A stretch of DNA of 64,000 nucleotides from Tagaea sp. CACIAM 22H2 (GTDB lineage Bacteria; Pseudomonadota; Alphaproteobacteria; CACIAM-22H2), in the NCBI GenBank assembly GCA_014444615.1, contig PVXE01000010.1, positions 19,345 through 83,344 on the forward strand, read 5' to 3'. Below the pieces are notes generated by a model. It searched no databases, had not been told where the DNA came from, and worked only from the letters and a program-made list of their open reading frames with translations. The position numbers were made by a program, and so were the translations under genes. Positions within the stretch are counted from its first letter, which is position 1. Every line of letters starts with the position of its first letter. Positions 1-11,696 of this stretch are shown here, piece by piece.

Positions 1-14
1 AAATCCGGCGACAA

Positions 15-99
15 GCGGGCGTGGCGAAACTGGTAGACGCGCAAGATTTAGGTTCTTGTGACGAAAGTCGTGGGGGTTCAAGTCCCTCCGCCCGCACCA
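15..99 (+). tRNA. tRNA-Leu (anticodon UAG)
   Basis: The sequence folds as a class II tRNA with a long variable arm. The 7-bp acceptor stem pairs 15-21 with 89-95, followed by discriminator A and an encoded CCA at 97-99. The anticodon stem is 42-46/54-58 and the loop carries TAG at 49-51, which reads CUA/CUG leucine codons. It lies 56 nt upstream of tig on the same strand, and I see no clear promoter or terminator between them. Confidence 0.95.
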
Positions 100-155
100 G
101 CCTCGCCCGCGCGATCGAGCCTCCGGCGCCCCAACGACAAACGAGTTTTCAATCC

Positions 156-1481
156 ATGCAAGTCACCGAAACGCTCAACGAAGGTCTCAAGCGCGGCTAC
201 AAGGTCGTCGTTTCGGCCGCCGACATCGCCCGCAAGATCGACGGCGAACTCGAGGAAGTCGCCAAGAAGGCGAATCTTCCCGGCTTCCGTCCGGGCAAGG
301 CGCCCAAGGGCGTCATCAAGAAGCGCTTCGGCCAGTCGGTGATGGGCGACGTGCTTCAGCGCGCGGTGCAGGACACGACGAGCCAGGCGCTGCTCGAGCG
401 CAATCTGAAGCCCGCGATGCAGCCGAAGATCGAAGTGACGTCGTTCGACGAGGGCAAGGACCTCGAATACACGGTGTCGCTCGAAGTGCTGCCGGAAATC
501 GTGCCGGTCGATTTCAAGACGATCGATCTGGAGCGCCCCAAGGCCGAGCCGGGCGAAGCGGAAATCGCCAAGGCGCTCGACAGCCTCGCGGCCTCGCAGC
601 GCAAGACCCAGAAGGTCGAGACGGCGCGCGAAGCCAAGCTCGGCGATACCGCCGTGATCGATTTCGAAGGCTTCATGGACGGCGAAGCGTTTCCGGGCGG
701 GAAGGGCAGCGACCATCCGCTCGAACTCGGCTCCAACCAGTTCATTCCGGGCTTCGAAGCCCAGCTCGTCGGCAAGAAGGCCGGCGACAAGGTCGAGGTG
801 AACGTCACGTTCCCGGCCGAATACGGTTCGGAAAAGCTCGCGGGCAAGGCCGCGACCTTCAAGGTCGAGATCAAGGAGCTGCGCGAGCCGCTGCCCGTGA
901 CGATCGACGACGAATTCGCCAAGGGCCTCGGCTTCGAGGATCTGGAGACCGTCAAGAAGGTCGTGAAGGACCAGCTGTCGCGCGACTATCAGCGCGCCTC
1001 GCGCGCCAAGGTGAAGCGCGCGTTGCTCGACAAGCTGTCGGACGCGCATAACTTCGAAGTGCCGCCCGGCATGCTCGAAATGGAATTCCAGCAGATCTGG
1101 GGCCAGGTCGAAGCCGACCGCAAGCGCGGCGTCGAGGATCCGGAGCACAAGGGCAAGACCGACGACCAGCTGAAGGACGAGTACAAGGCGATCGCCCTGC
1201 GCCGCGTGCGCTTGGGTTTGCTGCTCGCCGAAGTCGGCCGCGCCAACGACGTGCAGGTCACGCAGGACGAAGTGAACCGGGCGCTGGGCGAGCAGGTCCG
1301 CCGCTTCCCCGGCCAGGAACGCCAGGTCGTCGAGTTCTATCGTTCGAATCCGGAGCTGCTGGCCCAGCTGCGCGCGCCGATCTTCGAGGAGAAGGTCGTC
1401 GACTTCATTCTGGAACTCGCCAAGGTCACCGATAAGCCGGTTACCGTCGAGGAACTGTTCAAGGAAGACGAAGCCGCCTGA
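156..1481 (+). CDS. tig: Trigger factor, ribosome-associated chaperone / prolyl isomerase
   Basis: This 441-residue protein binds nascent chains at the ribosome exit tunnel and assists early folding in the cytoplasm. The N-terminal ribosome-docking signature G-F-R-P-G-K begins at residue 43. An FKBP-type peptidyl-prolyl isomerase domain spans about residues 160-245 (seen as V-I-D-F-E-G-F and F-I-P-G-F-E). The rest is the helical C-terminal chaperone domain. The reading frame stays open upstream through the tRNA gene, so the ATG at 156 (M-Q-V-T-E) is chosen because it matches the family N-terminus. It heads the tig-clpP-clpX-lon order common in Proteobacteria. An intrinsic terminator overlaps its stop codon. 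Confidence 0.95.
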   Translation: MQVTETLNEGLKRGYKVVVSAADIARKIDGELEEVAKKANLPGFRPGKAPKGVIKKRFGQSVMGDVLQRAVQDTTSQALLERNLKPAMQPKIEVTSFDEGKDLEYTVSLEVLPEIVPVDFKTIDLERPKAEPGEAEIAKALDSLAASQRKTQKVETAREAKLGDTAVIDFEGFMDGEAFPGGKGSDHPLELGSNQFIPGFEAQLVGKKAGDKVEVNVTFPAEYGSEKLAGKAATFKVEIKELREPLPVTIDDEFAKGLGFEDLETVKKVVKDQLSRDYQRASRAKVKRALLDKLSDAHNFEVPPGMLEMEFQQIWGQVEADRKRGVEDPEHKGKTDDQLKDEYKAIALRRVRLGLLLAEVGRANDVQVTQDEVNRALGEQVRRFPGQERQVVEFYRSNPELLAQLRAPIFEEKVVDFILELAKVTDKPVTVEELFKEDEAA

Positions 1482-1496
1482 TCCGGCTTCTTTTTT
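1470..1496 (+). terminator. Intrinsic terminator overlapping the tig stop codon
   Basis: A perfect 7-bp inverted repeat (GAAGCCG at 1470-1476, CGGCTTC at 1484-1490) with a 7-nt loop is followed at once by six T. The tig stop codon TGA (1479-1481) lies inside the loop, so the last codons of tig double as the terminator stem. Confidence 0.75.
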
Positions 1497-1515
1497 CCCA
1501 TCTCTTGATCGAAGG

Positions 1516-1552
1516 GGGCTTTCGGACCTAAATGGTTCCGAAGGCCCTTTTC
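1516..1552 (+). terminator. Second hairpin with T-run between tig and clpP
   Basis: A longer imperfect hairpin lies 20 nt after the first terminator: GGGCTTTCGG-ACC (about 1516-1528) pairs with GGTTCCGAAGGCCC (1534-1547), with one G-U pair and one bulge, and is followed by TTTT. It may be a back-up terminator or a partial attenuator before clpP, whose start lies 37 nt downstream. Confidence 0.6.
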
Positions 1553-1588
1553 GTTTCGGGCGACGGCCAAGCCCCCAGGAGCTACCCA

Positions 1589-2224
<636 letters not shown>

Positions 2225-2355
2225 CCGGTAGGGTTAACGCGTATCGTTCCCGCTCGGTTCGCCCGGGTGGTATTGTTGCTGCAAGGCCATCGCGGGGCTA
2301 ACATCCCCGCAATACCGGAGTCCTTTTTCGGGGCGCCGGTCCTGACGGAGAACCG

Positions 2356-3627
2356 ATGAACAAGTCCTCGGGCGATTCCAAGAACACGTTGTACTGCTCG
2401 TTCTGCGGCAAGAGCCAGCACGAGGTCCGCAAGCTGATCGCGGGCCCGACCGTATTCATCTGCGACGAATGCGTCGAATTGTGCATGGACATCATTCGCG
2501 AGGAGCACAAGACCACCCTCGTGAAGTCGCGCGACGGCGTGCCCACGCCGAAGGACATCTGCACCGTTCTCGACGATTACGTGATCGGCCAGGAGCACGC
2601 CAAGCGCGTGTTGTCGGTGGCCGTGCACAACCACTACAAGCGCCTCGCCCATGGCGGCAAGGGCGCCGAGGTTGAGATCGCCAAGTCGAACATCATGCTT
2701 GTCGGCCCCACGGGCTGCGGCAAGACGCTGCTGGCCCAGACGCTGGCGCGCATCATCGACGTGCCGTTCACGATGGCCGACGCCACCACGCTGACCGAAG
2801 CCGGTTACGTGGGCGAGGATGTCGAGAACATCATCCTGCGTCTCCTGCAGGCTGCCGACTACAACGTCGAGCGCGCGCAGCGCGGCATCGTCTATATCGA
2901 CGAGGTCGACAAGATCAGCCGCAAATCCGAGAACCCGTCGATCACGCGCGACGTGTCGGGCGAAGGCGTGCAGCAGGCGCTGCTCAAGATCATGGAAGGC
3001 ACGATCGCCTCCGTGCCGCCGCAAGGCGGACGCAAGCATCCGCAGCAAGAATTCCTGCAGGTCGACACGACCAACATCCTGTTCATCTGCGGCGGCGCGT
3101 TCGCGGGCCTGGAAAAGATTATCGCGCAACGCTCGCGCGGCACGTCGATCGGTTTCGGCGCCGATGTGCGCGGGCCCGAGGAGCGCACGGCCGGCCACAT
3201 CCTGCGCGACGTCGAGCCCGAGGATCTGCTGCGCTTCGGCCTGATCCCGGAATTCATCGGCCGTCTGCCGGTGGTCGCGACGCTTTCCGATCTTTCGGAA
3301 GACGCGCTGATCGACATTCTGCAGAAGCCCAAGAACGCGCTGGTGAAGCAGTATCAGCGCCTGTTCGAGATGGAAGGCATCAAGCTGACCTTCGCGGAAG
3401 ACGCGCTGCGCGCGATCTCCCGCAAGGCGATTCAGCGCAAAACGGGCGCGCGCGGCTTGCGTTCCATCATGGAAGGCATCCTGCTCGACACGATGTTCGA
3501 TTTGCCCGGCATGGCCGGCATCGAAGAAGTCGTGATCAACGGCGAGGTCGTCGAAGGCCGCGCCAAGCCCTTGCAAGTGCACGGCGATCGCGCCATGCCG
3601 CAGCAAGTCGGCGGCGCTTCGGCGTAA
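2356..3627 (+). CDS. clpX: Clp protease ATPase subunit ClpX
   Basis: This 423-residue AAA+ unfoldase recognises substrates and threads them into ClpP. In alphaproteobacteria ClpXP also degrades cell-cycle regulators. The N-terminal zinc-binding domain has C14-x2-C17 and C36-x2-C39. Walker A is G-P-T-G-C-G-K-T (117-124), Walker B is V-Y-I-D-E (179-183), and the pore-1 loop G-Y-V-G is at 150-153. The R-K-H loop (G-G-R-K-H-P) that contacts substrate is also present. GGAG at 2347-2350 supports the ATG at 2356. The length and order match the family. Confidence 0.97.
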   Translation: MNKSSGDSKNTLYCSFCGKSQHEVRKLIAGPTVFICDECVELCMDIIREEHKTTLVKSRDGVPTPKDICTVLDDYVIGQEHAKRVLSVAVHNHYKRLAHGGKGAEVEIAKSNIMLVGPTGCGKTLLAQTLARIIDVPFTMADATTLTEAGYVGEDVENIILRLLQAADYNVERAQRGIVYIDEVDKISRKSENPSITRDVSGEGVQQALLKIMEGTIASVPPQGGRKHPQQEFLQVDTTNILFICGGAFAGLEKIIAQRSRGTSIGFGADVRGPEERTAGHILRDVEPEDLLRFGLIPEFIGRLPVVATLSDLSEDALIDILQKPKNALVKQYQRLFEMEGIKLTFAEDALRAISRKAIQRKTGARGLRSIMEGILLDTMFDLPGMAGIEEVVINGEVVEGRAKPLQVHGDRAMPQQVGGASA

Positions 3628-3640
3628 GGCCAAGGCGTAG

Positions 3641-3669
3641 GGCGGCGCGCCCCCAGAAGGCGCGCCGCC
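3641..3669 (+). terminator. Perfect 11-bp GC hairpin between clpX and lon
   Basis: GGCGGCGCGCC at 3641-3651 is exactly complementary to 3659-3669, with a 7-nt loop, starting 13 nt after the clpX stop codon. No T-run follows, so it is not a classical intrinsic terminator. It could stabilise the clpX 3' end or act with Rho. The symmetry would serve either strand equally. Confidence 0.4.
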
Positions 3670-3689
3670 GGCCCCATTCGCGAGTCGGG

Positions 3690-3719
3690 CTTGATCCCCG
3701 GCCGCTTCGGGCCCAACTT
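3690..3719 (+). promoter_or_regulatory. Candidate heat-shock (sigma-32) promoter for lon
   Basis: A CTTGATC box (from 3690) and CCCAACTT (3712-3719) are separated by 15 nt. This resembles the sigma-32 pattern CTTGAAA / CCCCAT-T. It lies about 115 nt upstream of the lon start in a 207-bp gap. Heat-shock control of lon is usual in Proteobacteria. The match is partial, so this is a suggestion only. Confidence 0.3.
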
Positions 3720-3834
3720 TCCTTCCGTGGGCATCCGCTTCAGGGTGTCTTTATCGTCGTCGAAGACGCTAGTGCCGTTCGCCCGTCAGCGGGGGATGGC
3801 CGGAGGCGGGCTTCTTTCAGGAGTTACGGGTTTC

Positions 3835-6240
<2,406 letters not shown>

Positions 6241-6265
6241 CGGCGAGTCCCATTTTGCGAATAAG

Positions 6266-6303
6266 AACGGCCGGCTGGGGATAACCTCGCCGGCCGTTCG
6301 TTT
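6266..6303 (+). terminator. Hairpin terminator after lon
   Basis: A 10-bp perfect stem (AACGGCCGGC at 6266-6275 with GCCGGCCGTT at 6289-6298) encloses a 13-nt loop and is followed by CGTTTA. It begins 25 nt after the lon stop codon. The T-run is short, but the stem is strong, so it probably separates lon from hupB. Confidence 0.6.
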
Positions 6304-6400
6304 ACTTGGCGTTGTCAAGCCGGATTTCCGACTCGACGCGATTGACGCGGGCGCTTCGCTTTGCCAAGAACGGTCCGCACAAACGAGCGGGGCCGGGGCC

Positions 6401-6673
6401 TTGAATAAGAACGATTTGATCGCCGCCGTCGCGGCGGAAACCGAATTGAGCAAGGATCAGGCGTCCGCCGCTCTCGACGCCGCGTTCGACACGATCGCGC
6501 GGCAATTGCGCAAGGGCGGGGAAGTGAAGCTGTTCGGCTTCGGCACGTTCTACGTGGCTCAGCGCAAGGCTTGCCAGGGCCGCAACCCGCGTACCGGCGA
6601 AGCGATCCGTTTGAGCGCCACGCGCGCGCCCAAGTTCAAAGCCGGCAAACACTTGAGGGACGGGCTGAACTAA
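6401..6673 (+). CDS. hupB: DNA-binding protein HU-beta
   Basis: This 90-residue histone-like protein bends and compacts DNA as a dimer. The N-terminus N-K-N-D-L-I-A-A-V and the DNA-binding arm region G-R-N-P-R-T-G-E are diagnostic of the HU/IHF family, and the length equals the family norm. The start codon is TTG at 6401; there is no in-frame ATG or GTG that would give the conserved N-terminus. The nearby upstream sequence is only G-rich (GGGGCCGGGG), with no strong ribosome-binding site. Downstream, tRNA-Val starts 22 nt after the stop. The lon-hupB order is classical. Confidence 0.95.
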   Translation: MNKNDLIAAVAAETELSKDQASAALDAAFDTIARQLRKGGEVKLFGFGTFYVAQRKACQGRNPRTGEAIRLSATRAPKFKAGKHLRDGLN

Positions 6674-6695
6674 GCCACAACCTTCCTGCCGGGAA

Positions 6696-6770
6696 GGGCG
6701 GTTAGCTCAGCGGGAGAGCGTCTCGTTTACACCGAGAGGGTCGGGGGTTCGATCCCCTCACCGCCCACCA
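6696..6770 (+). tRNA. tRNA-Val (anticodon UAC)
   Basis: The 7-bp acceptor stem pairs 6696-6702 with 6760-6766, then discriminator A and encoded CCA (6768-6770). The anticodon stem is 6721-6725/6733-6737 and the loop holds TAC at 6728-6730, which reads valine codons. The T-arm GGTTCGATCC is present. CCTTCC at 6681-6686 can pair with GGAAGG at 6692-6697 just before and into the tRNA, which may help processing or end the hupB message. Confidence 0.95.
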
Positions 6771-6794
6771 CCGGCGCTTTCAAGGTGGGGTTCG

Positions 6795-7910
6795 ATGAAG
6801 ATCGACGGCAAGCATTACCGAACGATTTGGCCCGTCGCTGACGGCGCCGTCGTGGTCGAAGTGATCGACCAGACCAAGCTGCCCCATAAATTCGAAACCA
6901 AGCGGCTGGCCACACTCGACGAAGCCGCCCACGCGATCAAAGCGATGATCGTGCGCGGCGCGCCGTTGATCGGGGCGACCGCTGCCTACGGCATGGCGAT
7001 CGCACTGGCCGCCGATCCGTCAGACGTCGCGATGAACGCCGCCTATGACAAGCTGGCCGCGACGCGCCCCACGGCGATCAATCTGCGCTGGGCGCTGGAT
7101 CGCGTGCGCAGCGCCGTGGCGCCGCTGGCGCCCGGTGCGCGCGCCAAGGTCGCCTGGGTGCTCGCCGCCGGGATTTGCGACGAAGACGTTTCGATCTGCG
7201 AAGCGATCGGCGAGCAGGGCTTGAAGCTGATCGAAGCCGCCTTCGCGAAGAAGGGCGGCAAGGGTGCGGTGAACATCCTGACCCATTGCAATGCCGGCTG
7301 GCTCGCGACCGTCGATTGGGGCACGGCGATCGCGCCGATCTACAAGGCGTTCGATAAGGGCATCCCCGTCCATGTGTGGGTCGACGAAACCCGGCCGCGC
7401 AACCAGGGTGCTTCGCTGACCGCGTTCGAGTTGGGCCGCCATGGCGTGCCGCATCACATCGTCGCCGACAATTCGGGCGGCCATCTGATGCAGCACGGGC
7501 TTGTCGATCTATGCATCGTGGGCACCGATCGCGTCACCGCGCGCGGCGACGTGTGCAACAAGATCGGCACGTATCTGAAGGCGCTTGCCGCGCACGATAA
7601 CGGCGTGCCGTTCTATGTCGCCCTGCCGAGTCCGACGATCGACTGGACGGTCGTGGACGGCGTTAAGGAAATCCCGATCGAGGAACGCTCGTCGCTGGAG
7701 GTTACGCGCATCGCCGGGCGCTTGGCCGATGGCAGCGTGGTGGAAGTCGATATCGCGGCGCCGGGTAGCCCCGCGCGCAACGACGCGTTCGACGTAACCC
7801 CGGCGCGACTTGTGACCGCACTGATTACGGAGCGCGGCGTTTGCCCCGCCACGCGCGACGGGCTGCTGGGCCTTTTCCCCGAAGCCAAAACCCGCGCGGC
7901 GGGCGAGTAA
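6795..7910 (+). CDS. mtnA: S-methyl-5-thioribose-1-phosphate isomerase
   Basis: This 371-residue enzyme converts methylthioribose-1-phosphate to methylthioribulose-1-phosphate in the methionine salvage pathway, recycling the methylthioadenosine by-product of polyamine or quorum-signal synthesis. Family marks are R-G-A-P-L-I-G at 54-60, the catalytic cysteine C165 in T-H-C-N-A-G, and the catalytic aspartate D245 in V-G-T-D-R-V followed by N-K-I-G-T-Y. GTGGGG precedes the ATG. It sits alone between tRNA-Val and tRNA-Asp with no other mtn gene in the window. It belongs to the eIF2B-like fold, but the residues listed favour the isomerase over eIF2B-type proteins. Confidence 0.93.
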   Translation: MKIDGKHYRTIWPVADGAVVVEVIDQTKLPHKFETKRLATLDEAAHAIKAMIVRGAPLIGATAAYGMAIALAADPSDVAMNAAYDKLAATRPTAINLRWALDRVRSAVAPLAPGARAKVAWVLAAGICDEDVSICEAIGEQGLKLIEAAFAKKGGKGAVNILTHCNAGWLATVDWGTAIAPIYKAFDKGIPVHVWVDETRPRNQGASLTAFELGRHGVPHHIVADNSGGHLMQHGLVDLCIVGTDRVTARGDVCNKIGTYLKALAAHDNGVPFYVALPSPTIDWTVVDGVKEIPIEERSSLEVTRIAGRLADGSVVEVDIAAPGSPARNDAFDVTPARLVTALITERGVCPATRDGLLGLFPEAKTRAAGE

Positions 7911-7942
7911 GCAAAGATTTTGACGGACTTAGCCCACAATGC

Positions 7943-7971
7943 TTGACGGGGCAGGGGTGGGGCTGTAAACA
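7943..7971 (+). promoter_or_regulatory. Candidate promoter for tRNA-Asp
   Basis: TTGACG at 7943-7948 is followed after 17 nt by TAAACA (7966-7971), about 30 nt before the mature tRNA. The -35 is good and the -10 is poor; TGTAAA two nt earlier is an alternative. Such a promoter would separate tRNA-Asp from the mtnA transcript. Confidence 0.35.
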
Positions 7972-8000
7972 CCGCCGTCCTTCGAGCGGAGTCCGGTTAT

Positions 8001-8077
<77 letters not shown>

Positions 8078-8164
8078 CTCCGCCGAAGGACTTTTCCCCT
8101 ATCTCCTACCAATTCGATTGGTTGCTGCGCTGCGGCATCCGCTTGTGTGCCGTGCCCTAATGTA

Positions 8165-8194
8165 TTGGCAAGATTGACCGCGATGGCCTATACG
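8165..8194 (+). promoter_or_regulatory. Candidate sigma-70 promoter of the nuo operon
   Basis: TTGGCA (8165-8170), an 18-nt spacer and TATACG (8189-8194) lie about 50 nt upstream of the nuoA start, in the only sizeable gap before the 14-gene cluster. The nearby TTGACC at 8174 is only 9 nt from the same -10, so it cannot be its partner. Confidence 0.4.
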
Positions 8195-8244
8195 GTGGCT
8201 GTCGTTCGGCGTATCGTCGCGTCGTTCGGGAAGTCGAGGGGAGC

Positions 8245-8619
8245 ATGGACGCGAACACCGAGCTATTGCGGGAGTACCTCCCGATATTGCTGTTCTTGGG
8301 ACTTGCGATCGCGTTGTCGGTCGTGATGGTCCTGGCCTCGCTGGTCGCCGGCCGCCAGCGCCCCGACGCCGAAAAACTCTCCGCCTACGAATGCGGATTC
8401 GAAGCCTTCGAGGATGCGCGCCGCAAATTCGACGTTCGCTTCTATCTCGTGGCCATCCTTTTCATCATCTTCGACCTCGAAGTCGCCTTCCTCTTCCCCT
8501 GGGCCGTGGCGCTGGGCGAGATCGGCATGTTCGGTTTCTGGTCGATGGTCGTGTTCCTCGGCGTGCTGACGATCGGCTTCGCCTATGAATGGCGCAAGGG
8601 AGCGCTCGAATGGGAGTGA
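8245..8619 (+). CDS. nuoA: NADH-quinone oxidoreductase subunit A
   Basis: A 124-residue membrane subunit of respiratory complex I, located at the junction of the peripheral and membrane arms. Three hydrophobic helices are visible (about residues 10-33, 66-88 and 93-115). Between the first two is the family loop with [10 protein letters not shown] and F-D-V-R-F-Y; its conserved Cys takes part in quinone-linked conformational change in homologues. GAGGGG lies just upstream of the ATG. It heads nuoA-N, and its last 10 nt overlap nuoB. Confidence 0.96.
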   Translation: MDANTELLREYLPILLFLGLAIALSVVMVLASLVAGRQRPDAEKLSAYECGFEAFEDARRKFDVRFYLVAILFIIFDLEVAFLFPWAVALGEIGMFGFWSMVVFLGVLTIGFAYEWRKGALEWE

Positions 8620-9158
8620 TCCAGATCCCCGGTTCCGGCGCGCCGCTGCCGCCGGGTGCCGCGCAAGACGCGCTGCTGAAGGCGGCGACCGACGAGCTGA
8701 CCGAGAAGGGCTTCGTTATCGCCCAGCTCGACAAGCTGGTCGCTTGGGCGCGCACCGGCTCGCTGTGGCCGATGACGTTCGGCCTTGCGTGCTGTGCTGT
8801 CGAGATGATGCACACGGCCGCCAGCCGCTACGACCTCGACCGTTTCGGTCTGGTCTTCCGGCCGAGCCCGCGCCAATCCGACGTGATGATCGTCGCGGGC
8901 ACGCTGACCAACAAAATGGCGCCCGCCTTGCGCAAGGTCTACGACCAGATGGCCGAGCCGCGCTGGGTGCTGTCGATGGGCAGCTGCGCCAATGGCGGCG
9001 GCTACTACCATTACAGCTACTCGGTGGTGCGCGGTTGCGACCGGATCGTGCCGGTCGACATCTACGTGCCCGGCTGTCCGCCGACCGCCGAGGCGCTGCT
9101 CTACGGAATTCTGCAGCTTCAGAAGAAGATCAAGCGCACGACCTCCATCCTGCGCTAG
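8610..9158 (+). CDS. nuoB: NADH-quinone oxidoreductase subunit B (N2 cluster subunit)
   Basis: This 182-residue subunit carries the terminal iron-sulfur cluster N2, which passes electrons to quinone. The ligands are visible: C61-C62 (tandem cysteines in L-A-C-C-A-V-E), C126 in G-S-C-A-N-G-G-G, and C156 in V-P-G-C-P-P. The ATG at 8610 is chosen because AAGGGA (8597-8602) sits 7 nt upstream and the product then opens with the family-like M-G-V-I-Q. A start at 8589 would add seven residues and lacks such a site. It overlaps the nuoA stop by 10 nt. Confidence 0.95.
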   Translation: MGVIQIPGSGAPLPPGAAQDALLKAATDELTEKGFVIAQLDKLVAWARTGSLWPMTFGLACCAVEMMHTAASRYDLDRFGLVFRPSPRQSDVMIVAGTLTNKMAPALRKVYDQMAEPRWVLSMGSCANGGGYYHYSYSVVRGCDRIVPVDIYVPGCPPTAEALLYGILQLQKKIKRTTSILR

Positions 9159-9184
9159 TTCGGGTTTTTGGGAGCCGGTACTTC

Positions 9185-9826
9185 ATGGCCGAGTGGGTGG
9201 ACGAGGGGCTTCAGCCCCTGGCCGAGCGGATCGCGGGCGCTTTGGGCGCCGATCTGATCGGTCACGAGATCGCGAAGGGCGAGCTGGCGCTGACGGTGCG
9301 CCGCGACGCCATCGTTGGCGTGTTGACGTATCTGCGCGACGACGACGCGTGCAAGTTCGGCGCTCTGATGGATGTGTGCGGCGTCGATTGGCCGGCCAAG
9401 CCCGAGCGGTTCGAGGTCGTCTATAATCTTCTGTCGATGCGCCATAACCGGCGTATCCGCGTGAAGCTGACGACCGACGAAAACACGCCGGTTCCTTCGG
9501 CCGTGGGCGTGTTCCCGTCGGCGGGCTGGTTCGAGCGCGAGACCTGGGACATGTACGGCGTGTTCTTCGCCGACCATCCCGATCTGCGCCGCATCCTCAC
9601 CGATTACGGTTTCGAAGGGCATCCGCTGCGCAAGGACTTCCCGCTCACGGGCCATGTCGAAGTGCGCTACGACGCCGAACAGCGCCGCGTGGTCTACGAA
9701 CGCGTGAAGCTGACGCAGGATTTCCGCAGCTTCGACTTCCTGTCGCCGTGGGAAGGCTTGGGCCTCAATCAGCTCGGCGAGCCGAAGGCGCCGCTGCCGG
9801 GCGACGAGAAGGCGAAGGGACAGTAA
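9185..9826 (+). CDS. nuoC: NADH-quinone oxidoreductase subunit C (30 kDa)
   Basis: This 213-residue peripheral-arm subunit of complex I lies next to NuoD near the quinone site. The 30-kDa subunit signature is seen in [12 protein letters not shown] and [11 protein letters not shown]. nuoC and nuoD are separate genes here, as in alphaproteobacteria and mitochondria, not fused as in E. coli. GGGAG at 9170-9174 supports the ATG at 9185; the frame is open far upstream but only as a shadow of nuoB. Confidence 0.95.
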   Translation: MAEWVDEGLQPLAERIAGALGADLIGHEIAKGELALTVRRDAIVGVLTYLRDDDACKFGALMDVCGVDWPAKPERFEVVYNLLSMRHNRRIRVKLTTDENTPVPSAVGVFPSAGWFERETWDMYGVFFADHPDLRRILTDYGFEGHPLRKDFPLTGHVEVRYDAEQRRVVYERVKLTQDFRSFDFLSPWEGLGLNQLGEPKAPLPGDEKAKGQ

Positions 9827-9828
9827 TC

Positions 9829-11058
9829 ATGGCCGAACCCGCCGCCACCGCGAATGCCGCGACCGATCCGGATCACGCCGCCGGTCAGGTCAAGATCAAG
9901 AATTACTCGCTGAATTTCGGGCCGCAACATCCGGCCGCGCACGGCGTGCTGCGCCTCGTGCTCGAAATGGACGGCGAGGTGATCGAGCGCGCCGATCCGC
10001 ATATCGGGCTGTTGCACCGGGGAACCGAGAAACTCATCGAGTACAAGACGTATCTGCAGGCGGTGCCGTATTTCGACCGCCTCGACTACGTCTCGCCGAT
10101 GAACCAGGAGCACGCCTACGCGCTGGCGGTGGAAAAGCTCTTGGGCATCCAGGCGCCGCCGCGCGCGCAATATATCCGCGTGCTCTACGCCGAAATCGGC
10201 CGCATCCTGAATCACATCCTCAACGTCACGACCTTCGCCCTCGACGTCGGCGCGATGACGCCGCTGCTGTGGGGCTTCGAGGAACGCGAGACGTTGATGG
10301 AGTTCTACGAGCGCGTGTGCGGTGCGCGCCTGCACGCGGCGTATTTCCGTCCGGGCGGCGTGTCGCAGGATCTGCCCGCGGGTCTCGCCGACGACATGAT
10401 GAAGTTCGTCGAGCATTTCCCCAAGATCCTCGACGACATCGAAACGCTGCTGACCGAGAACCGCATCTTCAAGCAGCGCACGGTCGATATCGGCGTCGTG
10501 TCGAAGGACGACGCGCTGGCCTGGGGCTTCTCGGGCCCGATGGTGCGCGGCTCCGGCATTCCGTGGGATCTGCGCAAGTCGCAGCCCTACGACGCCTACG
10601 ACCAGATGGAATTCGACGTGCCCATCGGCAAGAACGGCGATTGCTACGATCGCTATCTGTGCCGCATGGAGGAAATGCGCCAGTCGCTGCGGATCATGAA
10701 GCAGTGCCTGGAGAAGATGCCTTCGGGTCCCGTCAAGGGCCCGGACCGCAAGGTGACGCCGCCCACGCGCGGCGAGATGAAGCGCTCGATGGAAGCGCTG
10801 ATCCATCACTTCAAGCTCTATACCGAGGGCTATCACGTGCCCGCGGGCGAAACCTACACCGCCGTCGAAGCGCCCAAGGGCGAGTTCGGCGTGTATCTCG
10901 TCGCCGACGGCACCAACAAACCCTATCGCTGTAAGATCCGCGCGCCGGGATTCGCGTTCCTGCAGGCGATGGACTTCCTTTCCAAGGGCCACATGCTGGC
11001 CGACGTCGTCGCGATCATCGGTTCGCTCGACATCGTGTTCGGGGAGATCGATCGATGA
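9829..11058 (+). CDS. nuoD: NADH-quinone oxidoreductase subunit D (49 kDa)
   Basis: This 409-residue peripheral-arm subunit forms the quinone-binding cavity with NuoB. The family signatures [14 protein letters not shown] and [10 protein letters not shown] are near residues 30-68, and the protein ends in the conserved D-I-V-F-G-E-I-D-R. It derives from a hydrogenase large subunit that lost its nickel ligands. The ATG at 9829 lies 2 nt after the nuoC stop; an in-frame upstream start at 9748 would lie inside nuoC and is rejected. Confidence 0.96.
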   Translation: MAEPAATANAATDPDHAAGQVKIKNYSLNFGPQHPAAHGVLRLVLEMDGEVIERADPHIGLLHRGTEKLIEYKTYLQAVPYFDRLDYVSPMNQEHAYALAVEKLLGIQAPPRAQYIRVLYAEIGRILNHILNVTTFALDVGAMTPLLWGFEERETLMEFYERVCGARLHAAYFRPGGVSQDLPAGLADDMMKFVEHFPKILDDIETLLTENRIFKQRTVDIGVVSKDDALAWGFSGPMVRGSGIPWDLRKSQPYDAYDQMEFDVPIGKNGDCYDRYLCRMEEMRQSLRIMKQCLEKMPSGPVKGPDRKVTPPTRGEMKRSMEALIHHFKLYTEGYHVPAGETYTAVEAPKGEFGVYLVADGTNKPYRCKIRAPGFAFLQAMDFLSKGHMLADVVAIIGSLDIVFGEIDR

Positions 11059-11696
11059 GCGGCGGCAAGCCCAGCGTCGAACAGCCGGCGAGCTTCGTTT
11101 TCACGCCCGAGTATCTGGCACGCGCGCAACGCATCATCGCCAAATACCCGCCGGGCCGTCAGGCCAGCGCCGTGCTGCCGCTGCTCGATCTGGCGCAGCG
11201 CCAGCATCACAATTGGCTGCCGCGCGCGGCAATGGACTATGTCGCCGGTTTGCTCGATATGGCGCCGATCCGCGTCTACGAAGTGGCCACCTTCTATTCG
11301 ATGTTCAACCTCGCCCCCGTCGGCAAGTGGTTCCTGCAGGTCTGCACGACCACGCCGTGCTGGCTGCGCGGGTCCGACGAAGTGATGGCCGCGTGCGAGC
11401 GCAAGCTCGGCATCAAGGGCCAGCAGGACGCGTCGTTCCTGCATTCGGCCGACGGCCAGTTCACGGTGCGCGAAGTCGAATGCCTGGGGGCGTGCGTCAA
11501 CGCGCCGGTCATCCAGGTGAACGACGATTTCTACGAGGACCTCGACGGTCCGCTGACGGAAAAGCTGATCGATGCGCTGCGCAGCGGCCAAGTGCCGCCG
11601 AAGGGCTCGATGAAGGGCCGTCAGCATTCGATGCCCGAAGGCGGGCGCACGTCGCTGACCGAGTTCGCGGCCAAGACGGGTGCTGGAGAAGATTGA
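11055..11696 (+). CDS. nuoE: NADH-quinone oxidoreductase subunit E (24 kDa)
   Basis: This 213-residue subunit of the NADH dehydrogenase module holds the off-path 2Fe-2S cluster N1a. All four thioredoxin-like-fold ligands are present: C97 and C102 (C-T-T-T-P-C), and C143 and C147 (C-L-G-A-C). The start overlaps the nuoD stop as ATGA, indicating coupled translation. The C-terminal tail beyond about residue 180 is an extension rich in Lys, Gly and Ser. Confidence 0.96.
   Translation: MSGGKPSVEQPASFVFTPEYLARAQRIIAKYPPGRQASAVLPLLDLAQRQHHNWLPRAAMDYVAGLLDMAPIRVYEVATFYSMFNLAPVGKWFLQVCTTTPCWLRGSDEVMAACERKLGIKGQQDASFLHSADGQFTVREVECLGACVNAPVIQVNDDFYEDLDGPLTEKLIDALRSGQVPPKGSMKGRQHSMPEGGRTSLTEFAAKTGAGED

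Noticed and set aside
2292..2310. GCGGGG/CCCCGC hairpin between clpP and clpX
   Set aside because: Only 6 bp and not followed directly by a T-run (five T lie 13 nt later), so it is not supported as a terminator.
8174..8194. TTGACC at 8174 as the -35 of the nuo promoter
   Set aside because: It is only 9 nt from TATACG; the TTGGCA at 8165 has proper spacing.
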